DNA from: a bacterium
GTDB lineage: Bacteria > Electryoneota > RPQS01
Direction: 5' to 3'
DNA: 64,000 nucleotides
Assembly (NCBI GenBank): GCA_016702305.1
Contig: JADJEH010000001.1
Location: 310,001 to 374,000, forward strand
Under the pieces are notes generated by a model. It searched no databases, was not told where the DNA came from, and saw only the letters and a program-made list of their open reading frames with translations. The position numbers and the translations under genes are program-made. This document shows, piece after piece, positions 41,028 to 51,580 of the stretch (the first letter of the stretch is position 1; every line of letters starts with the position of its first letter).

Positions 41028-42728
41028 ATGCTCGCGCGCCTGAGCATTCGCGACTTCCTGCTGGTCAAAGAGATCACTCTCGACTTATTGCCCGGCTTCA
41101 CCGCCATCACCGGTGAAACAGGCGCGGGTAAAAGCATGATCCTCGGCGCGCTGCGCGTCCTGTTTGGCGACTCCCTGAGCGAGAGCATGATCCGCGAAAC
41201 TGCCGACCGCGTGATCATCGAAGCGGAATTTCAACTCGCATCGCCCGAGGCCGTTCGGGCCCTGCTCGGCGAAGATGCTGACGACGAACCCACGACGATT
41301 CTTGCCGTGCGCCGCGAATTGACCCGCGGTGGCCGGGCGCGCGGCTACATTCAGGACCGCCCCGCAACCGTAGAGCTGCTCAAATCCGTGGGCGAACAGC
41401 TCATGGACTTCCACGGTCAACGCGACAGCCTTTCGCTCTTTCGTGCCGCGCGTCAGCTTGAATTCCTCGATGCCTTCGCGGGCAACGCTGAACTCTGCGA
41501 TCGCGTTGCCGCCGACTTTCGCCGCCGCGCTGATCTGCATAGACACCGCGATGAACTGCTGCGTGTCGTCACGGAGCGCCGCAAGGAACAGGCATTGCTG
41601 GCCTATCAATTGGAAGAAATCGAACGGCTTGGCCTGCACGCCGGTGAAGATGTTGACATCACCGCGCGCCTGAAACGTCTTGAGCAATCCGAGAAGCTCA
41701 TTACTCTCGCCACGCAAATGGCGGGCATTTTGGAACAGGACGACGTTTGTGCCGTTGCGCTGACCGGACAAGCGCGGCAGCTCGCCGACGAAATCAAACG
41801 TTACGACGATCAGTTTCAACCGATCGCATCCGAACTCGCGGAGCTCGCCGCCCGGTTGCGTGATGTGAGCGCTGAAGTCAGCCGCTACGCCGAACACGTC
41901 GAAGTGGACACCGCCGAACTCGAATTGCTGCGGCAACGCGCCGCCACGATCTCGGAACTGCGCCGCAAACACGGCCTTGACCTGCAACAGATTCTCGAAC
42001 GCGCGCAAAACATGAAATCCGAGCTGGCGGAATTGGCACGCCTCGAACAGCAGCTCGCGCTGCTTGACCGCGACCTCGATTCCGCCGCCAAAGCTCTGCA
42101 CGAGTCCGCGCACTTGCTTACCGCCGCGCGCAAATCCGCCGCACCCAAATTCGGCAAGGCCGTCGCGCAGGCGCTTGAGCCGCTGGGATTTGCCAAGCCG
42201 CGCTTCGAAATCAAACTCGACGCCGCCGACCCCGCCGACCCTGCGCATATCTCCCGCAGCGGCGCGGATTCCGTGGACTTTCTGTTCGCGGCATCCGCTG
42301 GCCAGAAACTCGCGCCGCTGACTGACGTCGCCTCCGGCGGTGAATCGTCCCGCGTCACGCTCGCCATCAAGAGTGTCGTCGCCGAACGCATGCACTACCC
42401 GCTGCTCGTCTACGATGAAATTGATCTCGGCATTTCCGGCCGCGTTGCCGCGGCGGTCGCCAATTTGCTCGACAGCTTGGGTCGCGCGCAACAGCTTATG
42501 GTTGTCACGCACCTGCCCCAGATCGCGGCCCGCGCAAACCACCACCTTGAAGTTTCCAAAAGCACCTCCGGCAAGCAAACGCTCACCAGCGCGCGCCTGC
42601 TCAAACCCGATGAACGCGCGGCCGCCGTCGCCGCGCTGCTCGCCGGGACCGAAATCTCCGGCAGCGCACTGGCCGCCGCCGGCGAACTCCTCAACTCCCA
42701 CAAATCCCCGACTGAACTGGCAGACTAA
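41028..42728 (+). CDS. recN: DNA repair protein RecN
   Basis: 566 residues, an SMC-like ATPase for double-strand-break repair. Walker A GETGAGKS (29-36), long coiled coils (about 150-390), the ABC signature VASGGESSRVTLAIK and Walker B LLVYDEIDLGISG are in the expected order. MDFHGQRDSLSLF is typical of RecN. The ATG is 3 nt after the propeller gene's stop; murA starts 2 nt after its own stop. Confidence 0.96.
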   Translation: MLARLSIRDFLLVKEITLDLLPGFTAITGETGAGKSMILGALRVLFGDSLSESMIRETADRVIIEAEFQLASPEAVRALLGEDADDEPTTILAVRRELTRGGRARGYIQDRPATVELLKSVGEQLMDFHGQRDSLSLFRAARQLEFLDAFAGNAELCDRVAADFRRRADLHRHRDELLRVVTERRKEQALLAYQLEEIERLGLHAGEDVDITARLKRLEQSEKLITLATQMAGILEQDDVCAVALTGQARQLADEIKRYDDQFQPIASELAELAARLRDVSAEVSRYAEHVEVDTAELELLRQRAATISELRRKHGLDLQQILERAQNMKSELAELARLEQQLALLDRDLDSAAKALHESAHLLTAARKSAAPKFGKAVAQALEPLGFAKPRFEIKLDAADPADPAHISRSGADSVDFLFAASAGQKLAPLTDVASGGESSRVTLAIKSVVAERMHYPLLVYDEIDLGISGRVAAAVANLLDSLGRAQQLMVVTHLPQIAARANHHLEVSKSTSGKQTLTSARLLKPDERAAAVAALLAGTEISGSALAAAGELLNSHKSPTELAD

Positions 42729-42730
42729 CT

Positions 42731-43993
42731 TTGGATAGCTTACTTCTCCGCGGCGGACGACCGCTCGAAGGAGAGATACCTGTTTCCGGATCGAAAAACG
42801 CCACGCTGCCGCTATTGGCCGCCGCGCTCCTCGCTCCCGGCTTCTATCGCTTCACTAACGTCCCGCGCCTTATGGACGTACGCACGATGTGCAACTTGCT
42901 CCGTATTCTCGGCGCGAAAGTAGATGAACACGAGCACGAACTGCTCATTGACACGTCGCACGCTTCGCATATTGAAGCACCCTATGAATTGGTCAAAACC
43001 ATGCGCGCCAGCTTCTATGTGCTCGGTGCGCTGCTTGGACGTCACGGCGAGGCTCGCGTCTCGCTGCCCGGCGGCTGCGCATGGGGACCGCGTCCTGTAG
43101 ACTTGCACATGAAAGGGATGGAAGCGCTCGGCGCCAAACTGGAGCTCGACCAAGGCTACGTCGTCGCCAAAGCTTTGCCCTTGCGCGGGGCTACTTTCGA
43201 GTTCGGCATCTCCAGCGTCGGTGCTTCGGCCAATGTCCTGATGGCAGCCGTCCGTGCTGAAGGGACCACCGTCCTGAAAAACGTCGCGCTCGAACCCGAA
43301 GTGACGCAGCTTGCGATCTTCCTCAATCGCATGGGCGCGCGCATCGCCGGTATCGGCTCGCGCGAACTCACCATACAAGGCGTCGCCGAGCTTCATCCCG
43401 CCGATGCGGAAATGCTGCCGGATCGCATTGAAACCGGCTCGTACATCTGCGCCGTCGGCATGACAGGTGGCAAAATCAAAATCTCGCGGACTGATCCGGC
43501 GCAGTTGACCATCGTTCTCGAAACTGCCCGCCAGGCCGGACTCACTGTGCAAACCGGCGCTGATTACATTTCGGTCGAGCGAACAAATGGTGCGTTGAAA
43601 CCGGTGACCATTACCACCGACGCCTATCCCGGCTTCCCGACTGACTTGCAAGCGCCGTTCATGGCCATGGCCACGCTCGCCGCCGGAGAATCGCGCATCA
43701 CCGATACGATCTACACCGATCGCTTCACCCACGTCGCCGAACTCGCGCGACTCGGCGCGAATATCCGCATGGATCACAACGTCGCCGTGATCACCGGCGT
43801 GCCGAAACTCACCGGCGCGCCCGTCATGTCCACTGACCTCCGTGCGTCTGTCTGTTTGGTGCTGGCGGGCCTCGCCGCGCACGGCGAAACCGAAGTCAAA
43901 CGCGTCTATCATCTCGACCGCGGCTACGAAAAACTCGAAGTAAAACTCGCGCGCGTCGGCGCCGATATCCGGAGGATCGAAGGCGACCTATGA
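42731..43993 (+). CDS. murA: UDP-N-acetylglucosamine 1-carboxyvinyltransferase
   Basis: 420 residues. It transfers enolpyruvate from PEP to UDP-GlcNAc, the first committed step of peptidoglycan synthesis. The active-site cysteine is kept in LPGGCAWGPRP (C116), so it should be of the fosfomycin-sensitive type. GSKNATLPLLAAALL and TDAYPGFPTDLQ are further signatures. The TTG start at 42731 is close after recN and gives the normal N-terminus. It overlaps dnaE by 4 nt. Confidence 0.96.
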   Translation: MDSLLLRGGRPLEGEIPVSGSKNATLPLLAAALLAPGFYRFTNVPRLMDVRTMCNLLRILGAKVDEHEHELLIDTSHASHIEAPYELVKTMRASFYVLGALLGRHGEARVSLPGGCAWGPRPVDLHMKGMEALGAKLELDQGYVVAKALPLRGATFEFGISSVGASANVLMAAVRAEGTTVLKNVALEPEVTQLAIFLNRMGARIAGIGSRELTIQGVAELHPADAEMLPDRIETGSYICAVGMTGGKIKISRTDPAQLTIVLETARQAGLTVQTGADYISVERTNGALKPVTITTDAYPGFPTDLQAPFMAMATLAAGESRITDTIYTDRFTHVAELARLGANIRMDHNVAVITGVPKLTGAPVMSTDLRASVCLVLAGLAAHGETEVKRVYHLDRGYEKLEVKLARVGADIRRIEGDL

Positions 43994-46900
43994 GCGCCGA
44001 TTTCGTTCATCTGCACAACCACTCGGAGTACAGCCTCCTCGACGGCGCCTGTAAGGTCGGCGACCTCGTGCGCCGTGCCGTCGAATTGCAGATGCCCGCA
44101 ATCGCTCTCACCGATCACGGCGCTCTGCACGGCGTCGTGGATTTCTACTCAGCCTGTAAATCAAACGGTATTCAGCCCATCATCGGCTGCGAAACTTACA
44201 TCTGCAAGGATCGCTTCAACAAATCCGGCGGTCAACGCAGCCGCGACGGCGAGTACGCCAGCCATCTCCTGCTGCTGGCCAAGAACGAAGCGGGCTACAA
44301 AAACCTCGTCAAACTCTCGTCGCGCGGCTATACCGAGGGCTTCTACTACCGGCCGCGCATTGACCACGGACTCCTGGCCGGCCACTGCGACGGACTGATC
44401 GCCACCAGCGGCTGCATGTCATCGGAAATTCCCACGCTGCTAATGTCCGGTGACGAAACCGGCGCATGGGAACGAGCGATGTGGTACAAAGAGCTCTTCG
44501 GCACGGACTTCTATGTCGAAATCCAGCGCCATGACCTGCCCGACGAACCGCAGCTCAATAAGCAGCTCCTCAAGCTCGCCAAACGGCTTGATGCGAAAGT
44601 CATCTGCACGAACGATACGCACTACCTCGAGCGCAGCCATCACGAAGCGCATGACTGTCTTCTGTGCATCGGAACCGGCAAGTTCGTGTCAGACGCCGAG
44701 CGCATGAAGTTCGATACGCAGGAGTTCTATCTCAAGACTCCCGCCGAAATGGCCGCGCTCTTCAGCGATGTGCCCGAGGCGCTGCTCAACACGCGCGAAG
44801 TCGCCGAAAAGTGCGCCATTGCTCTGGACTTCAACACCCGCCATCTCCCGCACTTCCCGCTGCCGGAGGGTGAGACCACCGAAACAGAGTACCTCACGAA
44901 TCTCGCGCGCGCCGGATTGACGCGGCGCTATCGCGAAGTTACTCCCGAATTGCTCGAACGCCTCGACTACGAGCTTCGCGTTATTGACCAGATGGGCTTC
45001 TCGGGCTACTTCCTCATTGTCTCTGACTTCGTGCGCTATGCGCGCTCGATCGACGTCGCGGTCGGACCGGGTCGCGGTTCCGCCGCCGGTTCGCTTGTCT
45101 GCTATGCACTCGGTATCACCAGCCTCGACCCGATGCGCTTCGGCCTTTACTTCGAGCGCTTCCTCAATCCCGAGCGCATCTCGATGCCCGATATTGATAT
45201 TGACTTCCATGACGAAGGCCGCGCCCGCGTGATTGAATATGTGCGCGAAAAATATGGCGCTGAATCCGTCGCGCAGATCATCACCTTCGGCCGCCTGAAA
45301 GCGCGTGCCGTCGTCCGTGATGTGGGCCGCGTCTTGAGCATGCCCTATGCCGACGTGGATAAGCTCGCCAAACGCATTCCCGAGGGTCCAACCGCCAACC
45401 TAACGACGGCCACCGAGAACAATCCCGAGCTGACCACGATGCTCGCCGAGCGCGAAGATTACCGGCGCGTCTTCAATGTCGGTGCCACGCTGGAAGGGCT
45501 TTGCCGTCATGCCTCCACGCATGCCGCCGGCGTCGTCATTACCCCCGGACCGCTCACCGATTACGTCCCGCTGTTCCGCCAATCCGACGGCAGTGTCACC
45601 ACGCAGTTCGATATGAATATCGTGGACAAGATCGGCCTGCTTAAGATGGACTTCCTCGGATTGCGCACGCTCAACGTCATTGACCTGTGCACGCGCATGC
45701 TGGCCGACCGCGGCATAACCCTTGAACTCGATACGCTTCATGAATCCAACGACGACAAGACCTATGACCTGCTCGGTCGAGGTGACACTGTCGGCGTCTT
45801 CCAGCTTGAATCGGGCGGCATGCGCGAGTGGCTCACCAAGCTGAAGCCCAACTGCATTGACGATATTGTGGCTATGGTCGCGCTCTACCGCCCCGGGCCG
45901 ATGAATATGATCGGCGACTTCATCGAGCGTAAGCATGGCCGCACGCCCGTCGCATACCTGCATCCGAAACTAAAACCGATCCTCGACCAGACATACGGAG
46001 TCATCGTTTATCAGGAACAGGTTCTGCGGATCGCCCGCGATATCGCCGGGTTCACGTTGGGCCGCGCTGACATTCTGCGGAAAGCAATGGGCAAGAAGAA
46101 GAAGGAAGAGATGGAGAAGGTCCGCGCCGACTTCATCGCCGGTTGCCTGTCGCATAGCGGACTTTCGCAGAAACTTGCCGAAGAAATATACGAACTGGTG
46201 CGCAAATTCTCCGAGTACGGTTTCGTCAAGGCGCATGCCGCCTGCTACGCCGTCCTCGCCTATCAGACTGCCTATCTTAAGGCTAACTATCCCGCGGAAT
46301 TCGTCGCATCCAATATCGCGTCGTATCATGGTGACACCAAGCGCATGCCGAAAGTCATCAGCGACGCGCGCAAGTGCGGAGTCTCCGTGCGGCCGCCGGA
46401 TGTGAATCAATCGGTGGCCAACTTCTCCGTGTCCGGCGACGCCGTGCGCTGCGGGCTCGAGAATATCAAGAACATCGGCCACAGTCCCGTCGAGTCTATC
46501 TTGAATGCGCGCGCCAAGGGCGGACCGTTCACGAGCTTTTTTGACATGGCCGCCCGCGTGGACTCACGCGTCGTCAATCGCAAAGTCATTGAGAGTCTGA
46601 TTGGAGCGGGTGCGCTCGACTCGCTGCCCGGCAATCGCGGTCGCTTCTTCGCGTCAATCGAATCGTTCTTGTCTTATTCCGCGGAAAAAGAACGTGAACG
46701 CGATTTCGGTCAATCGTCCCTGTTTGGTGGCGTTGCCTCCGCGACTTCGCTCGAACCACAGCTCCCCGAGGTGATGGATCAGTCCTTCGACGAGAAGATT
46801 GCCCGCGAAAAAGAGCTGCTCGGCTTCTATGCCACCGGTCATCCGCTCGACATGGAACGAGATGTCATCGCCTCGATTACAACGGCCGCGTTGGGTGACA

Positions 46901-47421
46901 CCGCCGAGCTCGCCGATCAGGACAGCGTGCGGCTGGGCGGAGTGGTTACGGACATTCGCCGTCAGGTCACGCGCAAAGGCAAGCCGATGGCCACCGTCAT
47001 CTTCGAAGACTACACGGGTTCCGCCGAAATTCTCGTCTTCTCCGATGTGCTCGAAAACTACCTGCCGATTCTGCAGAAAGATGCGCGTCTGATCATCGTC
47101 GCGCGCGTCACTCGCCGCGAGGACGAGGAACCCAAGTTTATCGCTGAGGAAATTTACTCTATTGAGGAAGCCAAGGCGCGATTCATCAAGCGCCTGCTCC
47201 TGCACCTCGCGCCGCGCCCGGATCTGGAAACCACGCTGAATGCTTTGGAAGATCTCTTTGCTTCCCACAGCGGCGACGTTGAGATTCTCTTCAAAGTCGA
47301 ACAGAATGGGCAGAACCGCTTTATCCGCTCACGCCGTTATCGTTTGAAGACGTCGCTTGCCGTGATCAACCAGATGCGCAAAGTCATCGGCGAGCAGAAC
47401 GTAGAGTGCCTATGGCAATGA
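43990..47421 (+). CDS. dnaE: DNA polymerase III alpha subunit
   Basis: 1143 residues. An N-terminal PHP domain (HLHNHSEYSLLDGA, ALTDHGALHG) is followed by the polymerase palm with the catalytic acidic motif MPDIDIDF, then FVKAHAACYAVLAYQTAYLK, a helix-hairpin-helix region and an OB-fold (LGGVVTDIRRQVTRKGKPMA). This is the DnaE1 replicative type. The ATG overlaps murA (ATGA) and the stop overlaps rimO in the same way. Confidence 0.97.
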   Translation: MSADFVHLHNHSEYSLLDGACKVGDLVRRAVELQMPAIALTDHGALHGVVDFYSACKSNGIQPIIGCETYICKDRFNKSGGQRSRDGEYASHLLLLAKNEAGYKNLVKLSSRGYTEGFYYRPRIDHGLLAGHCDGLIATSGCMSSEIPTLLMSGDETGAWERAMWYKELFGTDFYVEIQRHDLPDEPQLNKQLLKLAKRLDAKVICTNDTHYLERSHHEAHDCLLCIGTGKFVSDAERMKFDTQEFYLKTPAEMAALFSDVPEALLNTREVAEKCAIALDFNTRHLPHFPLPEGETTETEYLTNLARAGLTRRYREVTPELLERLDYELRVIDQMGFSGYFLIVSDFVRYARSIDVAVGPGRGSAAGSLVCYALGITSLDPMRFGLYFERFLNPERISMPDIDIDFHDEGRARVIEYVREKYGAESVAQIITFGRLKARAVVRDVGRVLSMPYADVDKLAKRIPEGPTANLTTATENNPELTTMLAEREDYRRVFNVGATLEGLCRHASTHAAGVVITPGPLTDYVPLFRQSDGSVTTQFDMNIVDKIGLLKMDFLGLRTLNVIDLCTRMLADRGITLELDTLHESNDDKTYDLLGRGDTVGVFQLESGGMREWLTKLKPNCIDDIVAMVALYRPGPMNMIGDFIERKHGRTPVAYLHPKLKPILDQTYGVIVYQEQVLRIARDIAGFTLGRADILRKAMGKKKKEEMEKVRADFIAGCLSHSGLSQKLAEEIYELVRKFSEYGFVKAHAACYAVLAYQTAYLKANYPAEFVASNIASYHGDTKRMPKVISDARKCGVSVRPPDVNQSVANFSVSGDAVRCGLENIKNIGHSPVESILNARAKGGPFTSFFDMAARVDSRVVNRKVIESLIGAGALDSLPGNRGRFFASIESFLSYSAEKERERDFGQSSLFGGVASATSLEPQLPEVMDQSFDEKIAREKELLGFYATGHPLDMERDVIASITTAALGDTAELADQDSVRLGGVVTDIRRQVTRKGKPMATVIFEDYTGSAEILVFSDVLENYLPILQKDARLIIVARVTRREDEEPKFIAEEIYSIEEAKARFIKRLLLHLAPRPDLETTLNALEDLFASHSGDVEILFKVEQNGQNRFIRSRRYRLKTSLAVINQMRKVIGEQNVECLWQ

Positions 47422-48800
47422 AACGCCATTGCGCCGCCGACCTGCGTCCGCCCCGTGTCATGATCCAAACGCTCGGCTGCGCCAAGAACGTTGTGGATAG
47501 CGAGACGCTCGCCGGACTGCTCAAACAAAGCGGCTACGAATACGTCGAACGCGAAGCGCAGGCCGATGTCGTCGTCGTCAATACGTGCGGTTTCATTGAC
47601 GACGCGAAAGTGGAGTCCATTCAAGTCATGCTCGAAGCCGTGCGCTGGAAACAGGCCAAGCACGGTCGCCGCGTCTTTGCCATGGGTTGCCTGACACAGC
47701 GCGACGGACCTGAAATTCAGGCGGAACTGCCCGAGCTCGACGGCATCTTCGGTATTGGAGACTGGAGCGCAATGCTCGCCGCCCTGGGTGCCAATCCCAT
47801 GAGCATGTCGAGCTCTTCCTCCGTGTTGACGATGTATAGCGGCAAGGCCGGACCGGGTTCCGCCTATTTGCGTATCTCTGACGGCTGCTCACACGCCTGC
47901 GCCTTTTGCGCGATTCCGCAAATGCGCGGTCTCTACCGCAGTGAACCGCTCGATAAACTTGTGGACGAAGCCCGCCTGCTCGCCCGGACCGGAGTCAAAG
48001 AGCTGCTGATCATCGGTCAAGAGACGACCAGCTACGGCGTGGACCTCTATCGCCAGCGCATGCTCGCCGAACTCTGCCGCCGTCTGTCCGATATCGAAGG
48101 CATCGAATGGATTCGCATTCTCTATGCGCACCCGCCGTCATCACCACCGCAATTGATGACCGAACTCGCGCGCGTGCCCAAGCTCGCGCCGTACATTGAC
48201 TTTCCCATCGAGCACGCGTCGGCGCGCATGCTCAAACTGATGAATCGCAAGACCAGCCGGAGCAAAATGCAGGAGTCTATCGCGGCCTTTCGCGATGGCC
48301 GTGCCGATGTCTGCGTCCGCACGACTGTGCTCGTCGGCTTCCCCGGCGAGACTGATGATGATTTTGAAGAGCTCTATGATTTCATGAGCGAAGTCCGATT
48401 CGAACGCGCCGGCGTCTTCACCTATTCGCCGCAAGTCGGAACGGCCGGCGCGCTGCTCCCCGATCGCGTCGAAGAGGGTGTCGCGCTCGACCGCCTCGAC
48501 AGACTCATGAAATTGCAGAAACAAGTCTGTCTTGATCGTCACAAACAGCAAATTGGTGAAACCATTCCGGTGCTGATCGAGCGCAATGTCCGCGAGGCGT
48601 CGTGGGGACGCGGCCCGTGGGATGCACCCGATATTGACGCGCGCGTGCGCGTGCGCGGCACGCTCCCGCCCGGCACGCTTCATCAGGTCAAGATCACCGG
48701 CGCCGCCGCCTATCAACTGGATGCCGTGCCCATCGAATCGAGTGCCTTATCGCGGGGTGAATCATGCGGAAACTTAGCACTGCCTGTCTTGTCACGCTGA
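47418..48800 (+). CDS. rimO: Ribosomal protein S12 methylthiotransferase
   Basis: About 460 residues. Three domains are seen: the UPF0004 domain with cysteines in TLGCAKNVVDSE, NTCGFIDDAK and MGCLTQRD; the radical-SAM domain with CSHACAFCAIP; and a C-terminal TRAM domain. It methylthiolates an aspartate of S12 using two iron-sulfur clusters. ATG 47418 overlaps the dnaE stop (ATGA), the pattern usual here; ATG 47412 or GTG 47406 are possible. The C-terminal tail runs 37 nt into the next gene. Confidence 0.95.
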   Translation: MKRHCAADLRPPRVMIQTLGCAKNVVDSETLAGLLKQSGYEYVEREAQADVVVVNTCGFIDDAKVESIQVMLEAVRWKQAKHGRRVFAMGCLTQRDGPEIQAELPELDGIFGIGDWSAMLAALGANPMSMSSSSSVLTMYSGKAGPGSAYLRISDGCSHACAFCAIPQMRGLYRSEPLDKLVDEARLLARTGVKELLIIGQETTSYGVDLYRQRMLAELCRRLSDIEGIEWIRILYAHPPSSPPQLMTELARVPKLAPYIDFPIEHASARMLKLMNRKTSRSKMQESIAAFRDGRADVCVRTTVLVGFPGETDDDFEELYDFMSEVRFERAGVFTYSPQVGTAGALLPDRVEEGVALDRLDRLMKLQKQVCLDRHKQQIGETIPVLIERNVREASWGRGPWDAPDIDARVRVRGTLPPGTLHQVKITGAAAYQLDAVPIESSALSRGESCGNLALPVLSR

Positions 48801-50008
48801 CGCTGCTGACAGCGTTGGCCTTCGCCCAACGACCGCGCCACACGGATGGCCCGGAGGCCCGCGGCTTTCGCTGCTCCTCCGGTCAGCGCTTGTCGTCCGA
48901 CCCTGATAGCGCCCTCGTTTTCGTCGCGCTTTCCGTCCCCTACGACAATTTGACCTTCGTCCGCGGACAATCGAGCGCGTTCATCGCCCGCTTCGAAGCG
49001 TCGTTCGCGCTCTTTGACGAAGCCGATAACCTCGTCGCCGAACGCAGCCTCGACATTGACGTCCACACCGATTCTTTTGAAGAAACCAACAGCCGCACGC
49101 TGAATGCCGTGCGCACCGAAGAGTTCTTCATCAAACCCGGCGAGTACGCCGTCTCCGTCACAATCACCGACCGCGAAACCAAGAGCAAGCGCCGCTGGCA
49201 GGGCGACGTCTCCGCCGCGCTGATGGACTCGCTGCTCTCCGTTTCCGACCTGTATTGGCTCGACGCCGACTCGCTGCATGACCAGCCGCTCGTGCCGCGC
49301 GTCCTTGAGAACTTCTCCAATCGGGACGAGCCCGCGCGCGTTGGCATTGATCTCGTCAGCGTCGCCCGGGACACCTTAACGATCACGTGGACCGTCACCG
49401 GCGAAAACAACCAGCCCGTTGCCACGCGCAGCGAACGCGTCTATCCCACGGGCACGGTCGAACATATCGAATACGATGTCGTCCTGGCCAATCTGCCCGT
49501 GCAGAAATACAAAATCGCCTTCGAGGCTCTGGGCTTCGGCCGCCGCGAAGCGCGAACCATCACGTTTACAGTCAATATCCCCGGCGTCCCCGCGACGATA
49601 ACGGATCTCGGCGAAGCCATTCGTCAAGTGAAGTACATCGCTACTGCCGAAGAAAACCGGCGCCTGCGCTCCGCTTCGATGGTGGACCGCGAACAGCTCT
49701 TTCGCGAATTCTGGAAACGCCGCGATCCGTCGCCAGAGACGCCGCGCAACGAACTCATGGAAGAGTACTACTTCCGCATTGACTACGCCGACGACAAGTA
49801 CTCGACGCATCGCGCCGGCTGGGAAACCGATCGCGGCCGCGTCTTCATACTCTATGGCGAGCCCACCGACATCGAGCGGCATCCCTTTGAATCCGGTTCG
49901 CGACCCTACGAAATCTGGTTCTATCACAATTTGAATCGCCGCTTCGTGTTCGTGGACTACACCGGCTTCGGCGACTATACGCTCGCCGGACCGCAGTGGG
50001 GGTATTGA
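48764..50008 (+). CDS. Exported GWxTD-domain protein
   Basis: 414 residues. Signal peptide (LSTACLVTLTLLTALAFA). Beta-rich middle part, then the C-terminal GWxTD domain: FREFWKRRDPSPETPRNELM, GWETDRGRVFILYGEPTDIE (G352-D356 is the name-giving motif) and YEIWFYHNLNRRFVFVD. The domain is found mostly in FCB-group bacteria; its function is unknown. The ATG lies inside the 3' end of rimO (37-nt overlap), so translation may be coupled. Confidence 0.9.
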   Translation: MRKLSTACLVTLTLLTALAFAQRPRHTDGPEARGFRCSSGQRLSSDPDSALVFVALSVPYDNLTFVRGQSSAFIARFEASFALFDEADNLVAERSLDIDVHTDSFEETNSRTLNAVRTEEFFIKPGEYAVSVTITDRETKSKRRWQGDVSAALMDSLLSVSDLYWLDADSLHDQPLVPRVLENFSNRDEPARVGIDLVSVARDTLTITWTVTGENNQPVATRSERVYPTGTVEHIEYDVVLANLPVQKYKIAFEALGFGRREARTITFTVNIPGVPATITDLGEAIRQVKYIATAEENRRLRSASMVDREQLFREFWKRRDPSPETPRNELMEEYYFRIDYADDKYSTHRAGWETDRGRVFILYGEPTDIERHPFESGSRPYEIWFYHNLNRRFVFVDYTGFGDYTLAGPQWGY

Positions 50009-50012
50009 GTTC

Positions 50013-50954
50013 GTGTTGAATGCGCTCGCGCCCGGATCTGTCTTCGGTATCTCCGCACCCGCCGGTCCGGTCAAGCCCGAAAAACTCGAACGAGCCGTCG
50101 CCCATCTGCACGATTTGGGTTACCGCACCAAGCTCTCCCCAAACGTGTTGTCGCAGGACGGATTTCTCTCCGCACACGATGACATTCGCTCGCGCGAGCT
50201 GCTCGCACTGTTCGCCGATCCTGAGGTCCACGCCGTCTGGAGTGCCCGTGGTGGAGTCGGCACGTCGCGCCTGCTTGCGGGGCTCGATCTCGGCGTCATT
50301 GCATCGTCCCGCAAACCGTTAATCGGCTTTTCAGATCTCACCGCCTTGCAATGGGCGCTCTGGGCCAAACTGCGGGCCGTCAGTTTCACGGGACCGCTCG
50401 CCGTTGAATTTGATGGTTCGCTTTCACCAGCTACGGAATCATGCGCCATGCGCGTGCTGGCGGGGGAGACCTTCAACTTGTTGGACGGATTCTCAGTCAA
50501 TCCACTCGAATTTTTGCGCGGCGGCGCCACCGAAATCATTGCGCCAGCCCTGCCCGGGAATTTGACGATGATCACGACGCTGCTCGGCACGCCGTGGCTG
50601 CCAGACTTGCGCGGCGCTATGCTCTTCATCGAGGATGTCGCCGAGCCGCCTTATCGTGTGGATCGCCTGCTCTTTCATCTGCGCAACGCGGGCGGTCTGC
50701 AGAATCTCGCGGCGCTGGTCGTCGGCGACTTTGGTTGGGATCCCAGTGATGACAAATCCCGCGCACAACTTCGCCAAAGCGTGCTCGACGCGACGCTCGG
50801 CACGAACTACCCGATCATTCTGAATTTCCCCTACGGACACGGCCGCGACCGCGTGACCTTACCTGTAGGCGGCGTGTTGCGCATGCGACTGGATGCCACG
50901 ACGCCTGAATTGTCCATTGCTGTCTCACCATTCATTGCGCCAAATTTCGCCTGA
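50013..50954 (+). CDS. LD-carboxypeptidase (peptidase S66)
   Basis: 313 residues. The nucleophile serine lies in GFSDLTALQ, with the expected Glu in LFIEDVAEPPYRVDRLL and His in FPYGHGRDRVTLP; WSARGGVGTSRLL is the substrate-loop motif. The family removes the terminal D-Ala from cytoplasmic tetrapeptides during murein recycling. GTG start at 50013, 4 nt after the GWxTD stop. It overlaps purN by one base (TGATG). Confidence 0.92.
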   Translation: MLNALAPGSVFGISAPAGPVKPEKLERAVAHLHDLGYRTKLSPNVLSQDGFLSAHDDIRSRELLALFADPEVHAVWSARGGVGTSRLLAGLDLGVIASSRKPLIGFSDLTALQWALWAKLRAVSFTGPLAVEFDGSLSPATESCAMRVLAGETFNLLDGFSVNPLEFLRGGATEIIAPALPGNLTMITTLLGTPWLPDLRGAMLFIEDVAEPPYRVDRLLFHLRNAGGLQNLAALVVGDFGWDPSDDKSRAQLRQSVLDATLGTNYPIILNFPYGHGRDRVTLPVGGVLRMRLDATTPELSIAVSPFIAPNFA

Positions 50955-51571
50955 TGCGTATCGCCTACTTCGCTTCCGGCAGCGGTTCAACGTTCCAATT
51001 TCTGGTCGAAAGCGCCCGTACCGAACAGCTTCCCTGCGACCACGCGTTGCTGATCTGTTCCAACATGAATGCGTTCGCCTTGAGCCGGGCGCGTGAACTG
51101 GACGTTCCCGCCGAAGTAATTCGCCGCCGCGACTTCCCGTCGCCTGTGGAACACGGCCAGGCGCTGCTAAAAGCATTGCGCACAGCGCAGTGCGATGCCA
51201 TCTGTCTCTGCGGCTTTTTGGAGTTGATCCCACCTGCCGTCGTCCAGGCCTATCGGAATAAAATCGTCAACATCCATCCGGCCCTGTTGCCTGCCTTCGG
51301 CGGCCACGGTATGTATGGAAAACGAGTCCACGAAGCCGTGTTGCAGTACGGTGCGCGCATCACCGGTGCCACCGTCCATTTCGTGGATGAGGAATACGAT
51401 CATGGCCCGGTCATCGCACAGATTCCTGTACGCGTGGATCCCGCCGACACGCCGGACTCCCTCGCCGCTCGCGTGCAGGCCGCGGAAAAGAACCTCTACT
51501 TCGGCGCATTGCGCCTGCTTGTCCGCGACCGGCTGCGTATTCACGACCGTATCGTAACGATCCTACCCTAA
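50954..51571 (+). CDS. purN: Phosphoribosylglycinamide formyltransferase
   Basis: 205 residues, the 10-formyl-THF-dependent GAR transformylase of purine synthesis. FASGSGSTFQFLVE near the N-terminus binds the phosphate; the catalytic NIHPALLPAFGGHGMYG and TGATVHFVDEEYDHGPVI are diagnostic. It is followed 9 nt later by purH, another folate-dependent step of the same path. Confidence 0.96.
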   Translation: MRIAYFASGSGSTFQFLVESARTEQLPCDHALLICSNMNAFALSRARELDVPAEVIRRRDFPSPVEHGQALLKALRTAQCDAICLCGFLELIPPAVVQAYRNKIVNIHPALLPAFGGHGMYGKRVHEAVLQYGARITGATVHFVDEEYDHGPVIAQIPVRVDPADTPDSLAARVQAAEKNLYFGALRLLVRDRLRIHDRIVTILP

Positions 51572-51580
51572 TACATTCTC

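Noticed and set aside
41085..42701. 538-codon open frame on the minus strand opposite recN
   Set aside because: Antisense shadow of a GC-rich coding gene: Gly/Arg/Gln-rich composition and no recognisable domain.
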